Positions 28,017 through 38,642 of a stretch of 64,000 bases of DNA are shown piece after piece. Under the pieces are notes generated by a model. The model did no database searches. It was given only the letters and a program-made list of their open reading frames with translations, and had not been told where the DNA came from. The position numbers and the translations under genes are program-made. Source of the stretch: Chondrosia reniformis (lineage: Eukaryota > Porifera > Demospongiae > Chondrillida > Chondrillidae). Numbering within the stretch: the first letter of the stretch is position 1; each line of letters opens with the position of its first letter. The stretch spans positions 3,968,001 to 4,032,000 of the forward strand of contig OX359194.1 of NCBI GenBank assembly GCA_947172415.1. Reading direction: 5' to 3'.

Positions 28017-28917
28017 ATGCCCAAATGTTGCCCTTGTCAGAAGAAAGACTGGTGTATAAGCTGTGCCTGTGTTAAAGCGGGTAATCGATGTTCAGACTGC
28101 TGGCCTTCTACAGCCGGACAATGCAGAAATCAACAACATTCAGACGAATTAAACTCACAATCATTGTCAGTAGCCTCATCACTGCCCAGTCATTCATCGC
28201 CACCTTTTGTGAGTTCTTCTAGTGGAGAAGTTAATCTGATAAATACTGCCAATATCGCCAATCACGCACCCCAAGTTCCAATGACGCTGCTACCTGCTAA
28301 TTACCATTGGGGAGATCTTTACGGCTCATCTTTGGAACAAACTATTAATGCCACCTATGAAGTGGTGGTTCACTGGCGTCAGAATACGTTTCTTGTTCCA
28401 TATGGGAAAGGCGGGTGTCAATTCGTTCGTGAGCTTGCCAGACTTTACCGAGCGTATGCCGATGCCACAGTTCTAGAAAGTGTTGCCCTCAAAGCTTGTG
28501 CAATTCTTCAACACCTCTTGCTGCAAAAGCCTCATCCAAAGAGCAAGTCTAAGGAGCACTGTACTCATCTTGCTAGAAGGTTAACTCTTTGGGAAAAGGG
28601 TGGGCTTGCAGAGTTGCTGAATGAAGGTCAATGTATTCAGAATAGACTGCAGAACCTTCCTCTGGGTCACTATGCCAACAGCGGTGCTAGACAGTTTGAC
28701 AAATTGATGAGGCTTGGTAAAGTCAAGTCTGCTCTCAGGCTGATATCAAGAGAGGGAAAAGGCAATGTGCTTTCTCCCAACAGCATTCAATCTACAACAG
28801 ATGGGCCAAGGTCAGTTCTTGACATCCTTATAGCAAAGTATCCACCTAGTACCATACCTCCTTCTGATATCTTGCTTAATGGGGAAAAAGTAAACTGCTT
28901 ACACATCCATCATTTTT
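28017..28917 (+). pseudogene. Retroelement ORF, N-terminal part with 9-cysteine motif
   Basis: The frame starts at ATG 28017 with MPKCCPCQKKDWC and has the spacing CC-x-C-x5-C-x2-C-x-C-x6-C-x2-C-x7-C over residues 4-36. The same spacing occurs at 46768 in the second copy. The motif is probably a metal-binding nucleic-acid contact (inference) and superficially resembles CXC/tesmin-type fingers. A Ser/Pro-rich linker (residues about 45-90) and a mostly helical domain follow (NYHWGDL..., RELARLYRAYADATV). This domain also aligns with 47040-47370. The frame fails at a run of five T near 28913-28917; the continuation with FEAITGEV lies in the next frame. The TGA at 28917-28919 is therefore a consequence of a 1-base indel, not a natural end. 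Confidence 0.8.
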
Positions 28918-30078
28918 GAGGCTATAACCGGTGAAGTCATAAGAAAGGCCACTCTGCATACACAGGGGGCAGCAGGCCCTTCCGGCTTGGACGCCTATGC
29001 CTGGCGACGATTAAGTACCTCATTCAAAGGTGCATCATCAGATCTCTGTGACTCACTTGCTGCTGTGACACGGAGAATTTGCTCCACAAATGTCAACCCA
29101 GAGGGACTATCTGCCTTCACAGCATCTAGACTTATCCCTTTGGATAAATCTCCTGGTGTTGGGCCCGTTGGAATAGGGGAAGTTGCTCGTAGAATTGCCG
29201 CCAAAGCAGTTCTTTGCCTACTGTCTGAAGATATTCGTGCTGCTACTGGCCCACTTCAATTATGTGCAGGCCATATAGCTGGATGTGAAGCCGCTATACA
29301 CGCAGTAAACGAAATGTTCAACCAACAAACCAGTGATGCTACGTTGCTAGTGGACGCAAGTAATGCTTTCAATACCATCAATCGCCAGGCTGCACTACAC
29401 AACATCGAGTATATTTGTCCATCAATAGCAACCATACTTAATAACACCTACAATGCCCCTGTCAGGATGTTCATTACCGGAGGTGGTGAAATTAAATCAA
29501 TGGAAGGTACAACCCAGGGTGACCCTCTTGCCATGGCCATGTATGCCTTGGCCATCACACCGCTCATACAAAGACTGGGTACACACCATCCTGACAGTGG
29601 GCAAGTTTGGTGTGCCGATGTTGCCTCAGCTACTGGCAAGCTACGTGATCTCCATCAGTGGTGGTCTAGTCTCTCGGAGCTTGGTCCAAGGTTTGGTTAT
29701 TTTCCAAATCCATCTAAGACTCATCTGGTGGTGAAACCTGAAGTCCTTGACGATGCCCAATCCTTGTTTGATGATACAGGTATACAGATAACACAACATG
29801 GTCAGAGACATTTAGGGGCAGTAATTGGCAGCCTGTCATTCAGGGAGAGCTATGTCAAGCATAAAATTGACAACTGGATTGAGGAGATTAAAATCCTGTC
29901 ATCCATTCCCAGATCACATCCACATGCAGCCATGGCTGCCTTTACTCATGGACTTGTAAACAAATGGCAATATCTCATGAGAACCATCAATGGGAGTAAA
30001 CACTTGTTTGATCCACTCGAAGACGCCATTAAGTTCCACCTTATACCTGCCTTGACCAATCAGGAGCCTCCCTCCTAG
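28918..30078 (+). pseudogene. Retroelement RT domain with mutated catalytic motif (CADV)
   Basis: In frame after the T-run shift: GPSGLDAYAWRR, SRLIPLDKSPGV, GEVARRIAAKAV (motifs 0-2), LLVDASNAFNTINR (motif A, Asp present), TTQGDPLAMAMYALAI (motif B), then VWCADVASATG where motif C should be (Y/C)ADD. The second Asp codon is GTT (Val) at 29620-29622, one base from GAT, so polymerase activity should be lost. Motif D-like GYFPNPSKTHL and a thumb-like GQRHLGAVIGS follow. The TAG at 30076-30078 is in frame; the same frame continues with LVRELLHLPTRQGGLGI, so it is a nonsense mutation. Translation from TTG at 28987 is not a real start. Confidence 0.88.
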
Positions 30079-31052
30079 TTGGTACGGGAACTCCTACATC
30101 TTCCAACCCGCCAGGGTGGTCTAGGCATTATAAATCCATCCACGATTTGTGAGGATCAATATGGAAGCTCACAACACATTTCTAACCCTTTAAAGTAAAT
30201 GATAATTGGCCATCAGAACACAAGCCAAGTCTTGGATACCGCAGAGCGTAAAAGCCATGTGCACGATGAAAGAAGGAAGGGCCTTATTGCAAAAGCTAAA
30301 GAAGTCAGGGAAAGCCTTCCGGCTATACTTCAGAGAGCAATGGATCTGGCAAGTGAGACAGGTGCCTCCTCCTGGTTGGCATCATTGCCAATAATAGACC
30401 ATGGGTTCTACATAAATAAAGGCGAATTTTATGATGCCATCTCCATCAGATATGGATGGTCACTGATGAATACACCTGGAACATGCACTTGTGGCTTGCC
30501 CTTTTCCATAGACCATGCTATGATTTGCCTCCATGGTGGCATGACCATTAGAAGACATAATGACATCAGGGATCTTACAGGTAAATGGCTGAAGGACGTA
30601 TGCCATGATGTCGAATGTAAACCCCACCTACAATCTTTATCAGGTGAGCAAATCCACCCCAATTCTGCTAATCTATATGATGATGCCCGGACTGATATCC
30701 GTGCTAGAGGTTTCTGGAGGAGAGGTCAATGTGCTTTTTCGATGCTAGGGTTTTTTATCCCAATGCACAGTCGTACCGCTCATCCAAAATTGAAACACTC
30801 TACAGAAGGCATGAGAACTTAAAGAAGAGGGAATATGGTGACCAGATTAGAGAAGTGGAGAATGGCTCCTTTACCCCCCTGGTTTTTGCCACCACAGGTG
30901 GTTTGAGCCGAGAAACAACCATCTTTTATAAGCGACTGGCGGAATTAATGTCAATCAGCAGAAATACAAAATATCATGAAACTATATCTTGGATGAGACG
31001 TAAACTATCTTTCTCTCTGGTTAAATCTTACATGGACTTTATTTATTTATAA
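30079..31052 (+). pseudogene. Retroelement C-terminal domain (C-x-C-x7-H-x3-C plus nuclease-like motif)
   Basis: Continuation of the RT frame. A TAA at 30196-30198 interrupts it. The frame then runs from 30199 through FYDAISIRYGW and CTCGLPFSIDHAMIC (C-x-C-x7-H-x3-C), GG-x4-RRH, and DARTDIRARGFWRRGQ. At about 30735 one T is missing from a T run, and the reading moves to the next frame: FDARVFYPNA, VENGSFTPLVF, and the end SLVKSYMDFIYL with TAA at 31050-31052. A zinc knuckle followed by an acidic DI...FFD(V/A)RV pair suggests a PD-(D/E)xK-like endonuclease (inference). The equivalent region of the second copy is at 49065-49825. Confidence 0.82.
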
Positions 31053-31111
31053 TATCTATCAGTTAGTAATATATAAACTCATTGACTTGTTTTATTTGTT
31101 ACTATTATTGT

Positions 31112-31150
<39 letters not shown>

Positions 31151-31167
31151 TAAAAAATAAAAATAAA
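31053..31167 (+). other. 3' tail of retroelement with (TAA)n
   Basis: A short UTR ends in about eleven TAA units (31112-31146), then an A-rich run. Tandem TAA tails are a normal non-LTR 3' end. The second copy also ends in TTATTA-rich sequence (about 49905-49932). Confidence 0.75.
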
Positions 31168-31182
31168 AATTATAATTATACA
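31168..31182 (+). repeat. Right target-site duplication
   Basis: AATTATAATTATACA, exact partner of 27879-27893. Heptamer satellite resumes directly after. Confidence 0.65.
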
Positions 31183-32280
31183 ATAATCAATAATAAATAA
31201 TGAACAATCAATTATCTATAATCAACAATCAAAAATCCATAATCAATTATCAATAAACAATAATGGATTATCAATATTCTATAATCAATAATCCATAATC
31301 AATAATCAATAATCCTTAACCAATAATAAACAATCAATAATCAATAATTAATAATTAAAAATTAATAATGAATAATCAATTGTCAATAATCCATAACCAT
31401 AATAAATATTCAATTATACAAAATCAATAATCAATAAACATAAAACAATAATCAATAATCAGTATTCAATAATCAGTAATTAAATATCAATTATAAATAA
31501 TGATTAATCAAATATAAATGATCCCTAATCCATAATCAATTATTAATCATGCATAATCAATAATTAATAAGCCATAATTAATAATCAATAAATCAATATT
31601 TAATAATAAATAATCAATATTCAATAATCCATAATCCATTATCAATTAATAATAATGAATTATCAGTAATCAACAATCAATAATCAATAATGAATAATGA
31701 ATGATCTATAATCAATAATCAATAATCAATAATCCATAAACGATTATCAATTATCACTAAACAATAATGAATAATGAATAATCTATAATTAATACTGAAA
31801 AATTAAAAATCCATAATCAATAAACAATAATGAATAATGAATAACCAAAAATTAATAATCAATTATCAATATTCAATAATCAATAATCCATTATCCATAA
31901 TCGATAATCCGTTATCCATTATCAATAATCAATAATCAAACATACAAAATTAATATCAATAATCAAAATCAAAAATCAATTATCAATAAACAATAGTGAA
32001 TAATCAATAATTTATAATGAATAATCAATATTCAACAATCAAAAATCAATTATCAATAATGAATATTCAATATCAATTTTTAATCATGCATAATCAATAA
32101 TCAATAAGCCATAATTAAAAATTAATAATTAATTATCTATAATAAATAGTCAATAATCAATAATCAATAATAAATAATGAACAATCTATTATCAATAATC
32201 CATAATCCATAATAAATTATCCATCGGACATAATCAATAATCAATAATCAATAATCAATAATCCATAATCGATAATTGAT
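31183..32280 (+). repeat. Heptamer satellite array 3
   Basis: Continuation of ATAATCN sequence past the element, more diverged (many ATTAATAAT and GAATAATG variants). It gives way abruptly to the reverse 13-mer satellite at about 32281. No gene. Confidence 0.95.
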
Positions 32281-34170
32281 ACATATATTCAGTACATACA
32301 ACTAGTTCATACATCTAGAACACACAACTACTACATATAACTAGAACGTACACATATTACTAATACATATAAATAGTATATACAACTAGATCTAACAACT
32401 ACTACATACAACTAGTTCATAGAACTAGTTCATTCAACTAGTACATATAATTAGTACATATAACTAGTGCATAGATCTAGTACATAGAACAATTCCACAA
32501 CACCAGAACGTGCCCAACTCTAACCCTAACCCTAACAATAGTACATACAACTAGTACATACAATTAGTACATAAACCTAGTACATGCAACTAGAACAAAC
32601 AAGTAGTCCTTACAACTAGTACACACGATTAGTACATTAAAGTAGTACTACAACTAGTACATACAACTAGTACATAAAACTAGTACTAGATACAACTAGT
32701 CCATAGAACTAGTATATACAACTAGTACAAACATCTAGTTACTAGTACATATATACAACCAGTAAATAAAACTAGTACATGTTATTAGTACATACAACTA
32801 GTTACTAGTACATGCAACTAGTACATACAACCAGTACATATAACTAGTACATGCAACAAGTACTAGAAACTAATTCTACAACTAGTACATAGAACTAGTA
32901 CATACACATATAACTAGTACATACAAATGGAACATACAACTAGTTTATACAACTAGTACATAGAACTAGAACATACAACTAGTACTTATAATTAGTACTA
33001 CAACTAGTATATACATGGAACTAGAACATATACATATAACTAAAACATATAAATTGGAGATACAAGTAGTTCATACAGCTAGTACATACAACTAGTACAT
33101 ACCACTAGTACCTACAACTAGTATATATAACTAATACTAGGACTTACAACTACATAAACCTGGTACATACAATTAGAACATATAACTATTACATACAACT
33201 AGTACACACAACTACTGTATACAAGTAGTACAAACAACTAGTCCATACAACTATAACCTACCAAGTACCTATTATAACTCGTTCTAGAACCTACAACTAT
33301 ATAGTACATTCAGCAGCTACATACAACTGGTACATATAACTAGCACATACCACTATTACACACAACTAGTACATTAAATTATTTCTGCACCTAGTACATA
33401 GAACTATTACATAAATCTATTACATACAACTAGTACATACAACTAGTAGCTAGTACAGACAACTATTACAAACAACTGGTACCTAGAACTAGTGAATAAA
33501 ACTTGCACTAGTACATACAAGAAGTACCTACAACTAGTAAATATAACCAGCACTAGAACATACAACTAGTACATACAACTAGGTACATACCACTAGTACC
33601 TACAACTAGTATATATAACTAATACTAGTACTTACAACTACATAAACCTGGTACATACAATTAGAACATATAACTAGTACATACAACTAGTACACAAAAC
33701 TACTGTATACAAGTAGTATATACATACAACTAGTCCATACAACTAGTACATACAACTATAACCTATTACCTATTATAACTAGTTCTAGAACCTACAACTA
33801 TATAGTACATATATACAGCTGCTACATACAACTGGTACATATAACTAGCACATACAACTATTACACACAACTAGTGCATTAAATTACTTCTGCAACTAGT
33901 ACATAGAACTATTACATAAATTTATTACATTCAACTAGTACATACAACTAGTACAAAAACTAGTACAAACAACTATTACCTACCTAGTACCTAGTATAGC
34001 TAACACTGGAACCTACAACTATATAAAAGATACAGCTAGTACCTACTACTAGTACATACAACTAGTTACTAGTACATACAACTAGTACATGCAGCAAGTA
34101 CATACAAATAGTAACTAAATTTAGTAGATATAACTATTTCATACAACAATTACACACAGCTAGTACATAA
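32281..34170 (-). repeat. 13-mer satellite, reverse orientation, with nested duplications
   Basis: CTAGTACATACAA units. A block at 33095-33446 recurs at about 33583-33955 (offset 488), sharing CATAAACCTGG and TTCTAGAACCTACAACTATA. A 0.2-kb block from about 32318, ending in telomere-like sequence, recurs in the next array. No ORF. Confidence 0.94.
32519..32536. repeat. Interstitial telomere-like motif
   Basis: CTCTAACCCTAACCCTAAC contains two and a half CCCTAA units, the metazoan telomere repeat on this strand. It is embedded in 13-mer satellite. Decayed versions with TAACCCTCACCCTAGC occur at about 35375-35393 and 35681-35698 in the same higher-order context. Confidence 0.6.
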
Positions 34171-34293
34171 GAATTTTTTCTAACTGCGTCGAACTTATCT
34201 TTGTAAAGGTTCATCTTTTGACTTTGGGAGCGTCTAGAGACGCAGTTGTTTAGTTTCTTCTTTCTGCCAAACGTTTCGACCCTGGGGGTCTTC

Positions 34294-34740
34294 ATCTTCA
34301 CAAAGCAGAGATCACTGAGGAGTATCCTCTCTAGGCCTAAACAAACACAGCCTATCATGGATATAAAAGGTGTCGTTTACCAGATTCCCTGTTCTAGTTG
34401 CCCTGCAGTGTACACTGGAGAAACAGCAACAACACTGAAAGTCAGGATGAGGGATGTGAACAATGGCTTAGTTGTTCACTCCCTAAAACTGGCCATCCAA
34501 TTGAGTGGAGCCAACCAGAGTGGGGAGAGGGAAGAGAACTGGTATAGAAGAAGAATTAAAGAAGCCCTGAAGATCCAACAATGTCAGGTAAGAATGAACT
34601 TAGATCAAGGAATTGTATTGAAAAATGGTTGGAAAACCTTTTTTATGAATACACCTTTCACTTCTCCTTCCTCCGAAAATGATATAACCAGTGACATCAC
34701 TGATGAGGTAATCGCAAATGGCAGGAAAAGATGCCTATAA
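34294..34740 (+). pseudogene. GIY-YIG endonuclease C-terminus of Penelope-like element
   Basis: The frame reads FTKQRSLRSILSRPKQTQP, then DIKGVVYQIPCSSCPAVYTGET. GVVY and VYTGE are the GIY and YIG halves; KVRM and EENWYRRRIKEALKIQ follow, as in Penelope endonuclease domains. It ends NGRKRCL with TAA at 34738-34740. Compared with the copy at 45 kb it lacks the block around PEHKRAIRMGD. Between VHSLK and REENW compensating small indels change the residues (LAIQLSGANQSGE instead of TGHPIEWSQARVVK). The domain is therefore probably inactive. Confidence 0.85.
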
Positions 34741-34771
34741 ATGAAGACACCTTGAAGACCAACATCAGTCA

Positions 34772-34799
34772 CTGAAGAAGACCCCCAGGGTCGAAACAT
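34772..34799 (+). ncRNA. Hammerhead-like core in Penelope pLTR
   Basis: CTGAAGA (34772-34778, CUGANGA box), a 5-bp GACCC/GGGTC helix, and GAAA (34793-34796) match the first two-thirds of a hammerhead ribozyme core. Hammerheads are documented in Penelope pLTRs. After GAAA the sequence CATTTGGC lacks the U expected just before the cleavage base, so activity is doubtful. The left arm carries ATGAAGA and the 44.7-kb copy carries AAAA instead of GAAA. Confidence 0.4.
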
Positions 34800-34876
34800 T
34801 TGGCAGAAAGAAGAAACCAAAAATCTGCGTCTCTGGACGCTCCCAAAGTCGAAAGATGAACCTTTACAAAGATGAG

Positions 34877-36956
34877 TACATGCAACTAGTACATACAATT
34901 AATACATACAACTAGTTACTAGTACATAAAATTACTACATACAACTAATTAATCGTACATTCAACTAGTACATACAACTAGTACACACAACCAGTTACAA
35001 GTTCATGCTAATTGTAAATAGAAGTAGTACATTGAAGTAGTACATAGAACTAGTACGTACAACTAGTACATACAACTAGAACACACAACTACCACATATA
35101 ACTAGAACATACACATATTACTAATACAAATATATAGTACATACAACTAGATCTAACAACTAGTACATACAACTAGAATGCAAAACTACCACATATAACT
35201 AGAACATACACATATTACTAATACATATAAATAGTACATACAACTAGATCTAACAACTACTACATACAACTAGTACATACAACTAGTACATATAATTAAT
35301 ACATATAACTAGTTCTACAACTAGTGCATAGAACTAGTACATAGAATGATTCCATAACACTAGAACGTGCCTAACTCTAACCCTCACCCTAGCAATAGTA
35401 CATAGTAGATTACTAGCATATATAACTAGTACATACAATTAGTACAGAAAACTGCTACATACAACTAGAATGCACAACTACCCCATATAACTAGAACATA
35501 CACATATTACTAATACATATAAATAGTATATACAACTAGATCTAACAACTAGTACATACAACTAGTGGATACAACTAGTACATACAACTAGTACATATAA
35601 TTAGTACATACAATTAATTCTACAACTAGTACATAGAACTAGTACATAGAACGATTCCATAACACTAGAACGTGCCTCACTCTAACCCTCACCCTAGCAA
35701 TAGTACATAGTAGATTACTAGCATATACAACTAGTACATACAATTAGTACAGAAAACTGCTACATACAACTAGTATATGCAACTAGTACATACAACTAGT
35801 ACATACAACTAGTCCATACAACTAATACATACAACTAGTACCTACAACTAGTAAATATAAACAGTACTAGTACTTACAATAGTACATACAACTATTAAAT
35901 ATAACCAGGACTAATACCTACAAATAGTACATAACTAGCACACACAACTAGTACATACAAATACATACAATTAGTACATAAAACTACTGTATACAACTAG
36001 TTCATACAAGTAGTACCTAGGATTAGCAAATAAAACTAGTACTAGTACAGACATCTGGTACATACAACTCTACATACAACAACTACATACAGCTAGTACA
36101 CACAACTAGTATATACAACTAGTACACACAACTATTACTTTAAACTAGTACTACAAATAGTATATAGAACTAGTACATACAACTAGTACATAAAACTAGT
36201 ACTAACTACAACTAGAACATACAACTAGTACATACAACTAGTACATAAAACAATTTCCATACAATTAGCACATACAACTAGTACATATAAAAAGGACATA
36301 TAACTAGTAAATGCAACTAGTAAATAAAACCAGTACTAGTACTTACAATAGTACATACAACTAGTATATATACCTAGTACATACAACTAGTAACTAGTAC
36401 ATACAATTATTACACACAACTAATACATACAACTAGTATTTAGTACATACAACTAGTACCTAGAACTAGCACATGCAACTAGTACATAGAACTAGCAAAT
36501 ACAAAAAGTACATACAACTAGTACATCCAACTAGTACTTGCAACCAATTACTAGTACATGCAACCAGTAAATACAACTAGTCTTTACAACTAGGATATAC
36601 AACTAGTTACCAGTACAGACAACTAGTTACTAGTACATAAAACTAGCACACACAGCTAGTACCTACTACTAGGAAATATAACCAGTAAAAGTACATACAA
36701 TTAGTCCATTCAACTAGTACATACAACTAGTTACCACACCATACAACTATTACATATAACTAGTTAATTTTACATACAACTAGTACATACAATTATTACA
36801 TACAACTCATACATACAACTAGTTACTAGTAGATACAACTAGCACATACAACTAGTATCTACAACGAGGAAATATAATCAGTGCTAATACATACAATTAG
36901 TACATACAACTTAGTACATACAAATAGTTCATACAACTAGTTACCAGTACATATAA
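34877..36956 (-). repeat. 13-mer satellite, reverse orientation, with about 300-bp higher-order units
   Basis: Two near-identical blocks of about 300 bp start near 35175 and 35466. Each contains ACATACACATATTACTAATA, CTAGATCTAACAAC, the decayed telomere-like motif, and TAGATTACTAGCATATA. Partial copies lie at about 35077 and 32318. No ORF. Confidence 0.94.
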
Positions 36957-37748
36957 GAGAACAATAAAAATTTTCTACAAAAATAGTGAAGATGTAGGGA
37001 TGGCACAAAAAGTATAGGAACAAGAAAGGGATGTTACACAGTGAAACATTAGCTGTGCATGAATCATACAACCAAGGGTGTTGCAACATATCCCTACATC
37101 TGGCAACATTGGCATAGGAACTGGGGCAGATGAAGCTGCAGTCCCCCTAACATGTATTCTCCTCACAATTACCGTGATGCAGTGAAATTAGTGTAAAGGC
37201 TGCAAATAAGTATAGAACCTATCAATCTTTTATCAGCTGAAGAAGGTCTGCACAAAGTATTATGTTTAACAATGTTTCCTCTATGTCCCACTTCCCTGTA
37301 TATATAAACTTTAAATGGCTCAAATGAATAAAACATTTGTTTGCGTATGGAATGACAAATTTTAAGCCTTCCTGTATGGTGGCATATACAAATGTATATA
37401 TACGTGCTGAAATAATCTTAATTGTTCTGACATGCTATATACAAATGATGTATGACTGAAAGCTGGACACATCTTCCCTACTATAGCCTTCACCAACAGA
37501 ATGACAAAGGCTTCCTGTATGGTGGCATATATCAATGTACATGGGAAGAATAAGGTAGACACCATGCATTTTCTAGTGGGAAGCACACCATGCAAATGTT
37601 GCCAGATGTAGGGATATGTTGCAACACCCTTGGTTGTATGATTCATGCACAGCTAATGTTTCACTGTGTAACATCCCTTTCTTGTTCCTATACTTTTTGT
37701 GCCATCCCTACATCTCCACTATTTTTGTAGAAAATTTTTATTGTTCTC
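36957..37748. mobile_element. Fold-back/MITE-like element with 154-bp inverted arms
   Basis: The left arm (36957-37110) and right arm (37595-37748) are reverse complements with about one difference. Both contain GATGTAGGGATGGCAC, AACAAGAAAGGGATG and TTGCAACATATCCCTACATC. The 484-bp centre includes an internal direct repeat, TTCCTGTATGGTGGCATATA, at about 37370 and 37511. Frames at 36975-37166 and 37362-37646 (minus) follow the arms and are not credible genes. There is no transposase, so it would be non-autonomous. Confidence 0.82.
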
Positions 37749-38642
37749 TAGTTTCTGTACTTTTTATGGAGCACAAGCTGATATATAATTAAGGGTTAAC
37801 CTCCATGCATACCCTATAATTAATTCTTCATTAATTTACATCTTAAATATTTAAATATAATAAACTTTGTGGCTTCCAAATGATTCAGATTAACAAAACA
37901 AAAGTAATTTAAGTGCAGTTGAATGTCATCTGTATATTGTCAATGCAGTTAGTAAAGGAACGAAAATGGGCTTTTTTTAAATCCACTAGTCTGGTGAAAA
38001 TGCATGCAACTTTCTAACTAATAGTGCTGCAGTAGCAGCGATGGATGTAGCCTCTTAAAGCCGTCATTTCGAGCAAACATCTATAAGAAATGCTTGGAAA
38101 CGTTAACGAATGGCCAAGAACGATAAAATGGCCCTATATGACATAAAATAAATGTCTAGCTGCGTCAAAACTGGGCTTTTGGGGTAATCCTGGATGAAAG
38201 AGGCTTGGGATAAACCGTTTGTAGCATTAGGATTAAAGAAGGATGGTTGTACTATCAGTAGTACATGTGGAACAGACCAAGGATCAGCACTGCATCACTA
38301 ATAGTTCTACAAGGATCAAACTTTGATGTCTACTAGCTGCAGGTATGCATATTAGCCGTCTAGCTTGTCAATTGTCATTAGGCAGTTATACTATTACAAT
38401 ATAAAGCTGATTTACTACACTGCATTCAGTTATGATGAGCTTAAGGCTGACGTTTCTTGGCTCGCCATACTGTTTCATCATTTTCGCTTGCGCACAGCCA
38501 TTTTTTGTTCTCTGTCACTGTTTTTAAACATTCTCACAATAGGACGGCCTTAGGCGCTCTTGGTTAGAAAGCTGCATGCTAGCTTCATGGCTTCGTGAAA
38601 AGCTTCCACTGTTTCCACGGCCCCTGTTGTGTGTAATTGTTA
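37749..38642. other. Unique, non-satellite block without recognised gene
   Basis: About 0.9 kb of ordinary-looking, moderately AT-rich sequence. The only ORF of note (38365-38553, 62 codons) has no recognisable motif. The 13-mer satellite is reversed on its left side (before the fold-back) and forward on its right, so the block sits at a strand-switch point. It could be host sequence or an unrecognised element. Confidence 0.6.

Larger units (their letters stand above)
27894..31167 (+). mobile_element. Nearly full-length Cys-rich/RT/endonuclease-like retroelement (decayed)
   Basis: A 3.3-kb element is bounded by exact 15-bp direct repeats and ends in a (TAA)n/A-rich tail, as non-LTR retrotransposons do. 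One long reading path runs through a 9-Cys N-terminal motif, a spacer domain, an RT domain and a zinc/nuclease-like C-terminus. It is broken by two 1-base frameshifts in T runs (about 28913 and about 30735) and two stops (30076-30078 and 30196-30198). A second, more damaged relative lies at 46671-49945. The 5' leader (27894-28016) has no ORF. The family is familiar from invertebrate genomes by sequence, but I cannot name its clade with certainty. Confidence 0.85.
34171..34876 (+). mobile_element. Penelope-like element fragment with inverted terminal (pLTR-like) arms
   Basis: A GIY-YIG-encoding segment is framed by inverted repeats: 34197-34293 and 34777-34873 are reverse complements with a handful of mismatches, sharing TTTGTAAAGGTTCATCTTT and CCTGGGGGTCTTC. 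Penelope-like elements commonly carry such pseudo-LTRs in tandem or inverted order. The upstream RT domain is absent, so this is a 5'-truncated copy. The left flank TTCTAACTGCGTCGAACTT also occurs at about 42131, so it belongs to the element. Confidence 0.85.

Noticed and set aside
28987..30078. Separate RT gene starting at TTG 28987
   Set aside because: The frame is open upstream to the T-run at 28917 with conserved residues, so this is the middle of a frameshifted single ORF.
34700..34707. CTGATGAG, a perfect hammerhead box, in the Penelope 3' coding region
   Set aside because: No stem II plus GAAA follows at the right distance, and the bases encode the conserved DITDEV protein segment. 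Chance match.
36975..37646. Minus-strand ORFs in the 37-kb fold-back element
   Set aside because: They overlap the inverted arms and the internal direct repeat, and contain no transposase or other motif.
37749..38642. A host gene in the unique block
   Set aside because: Only a 62-codon frame without domains; no splice pattern or homology I can recognise.
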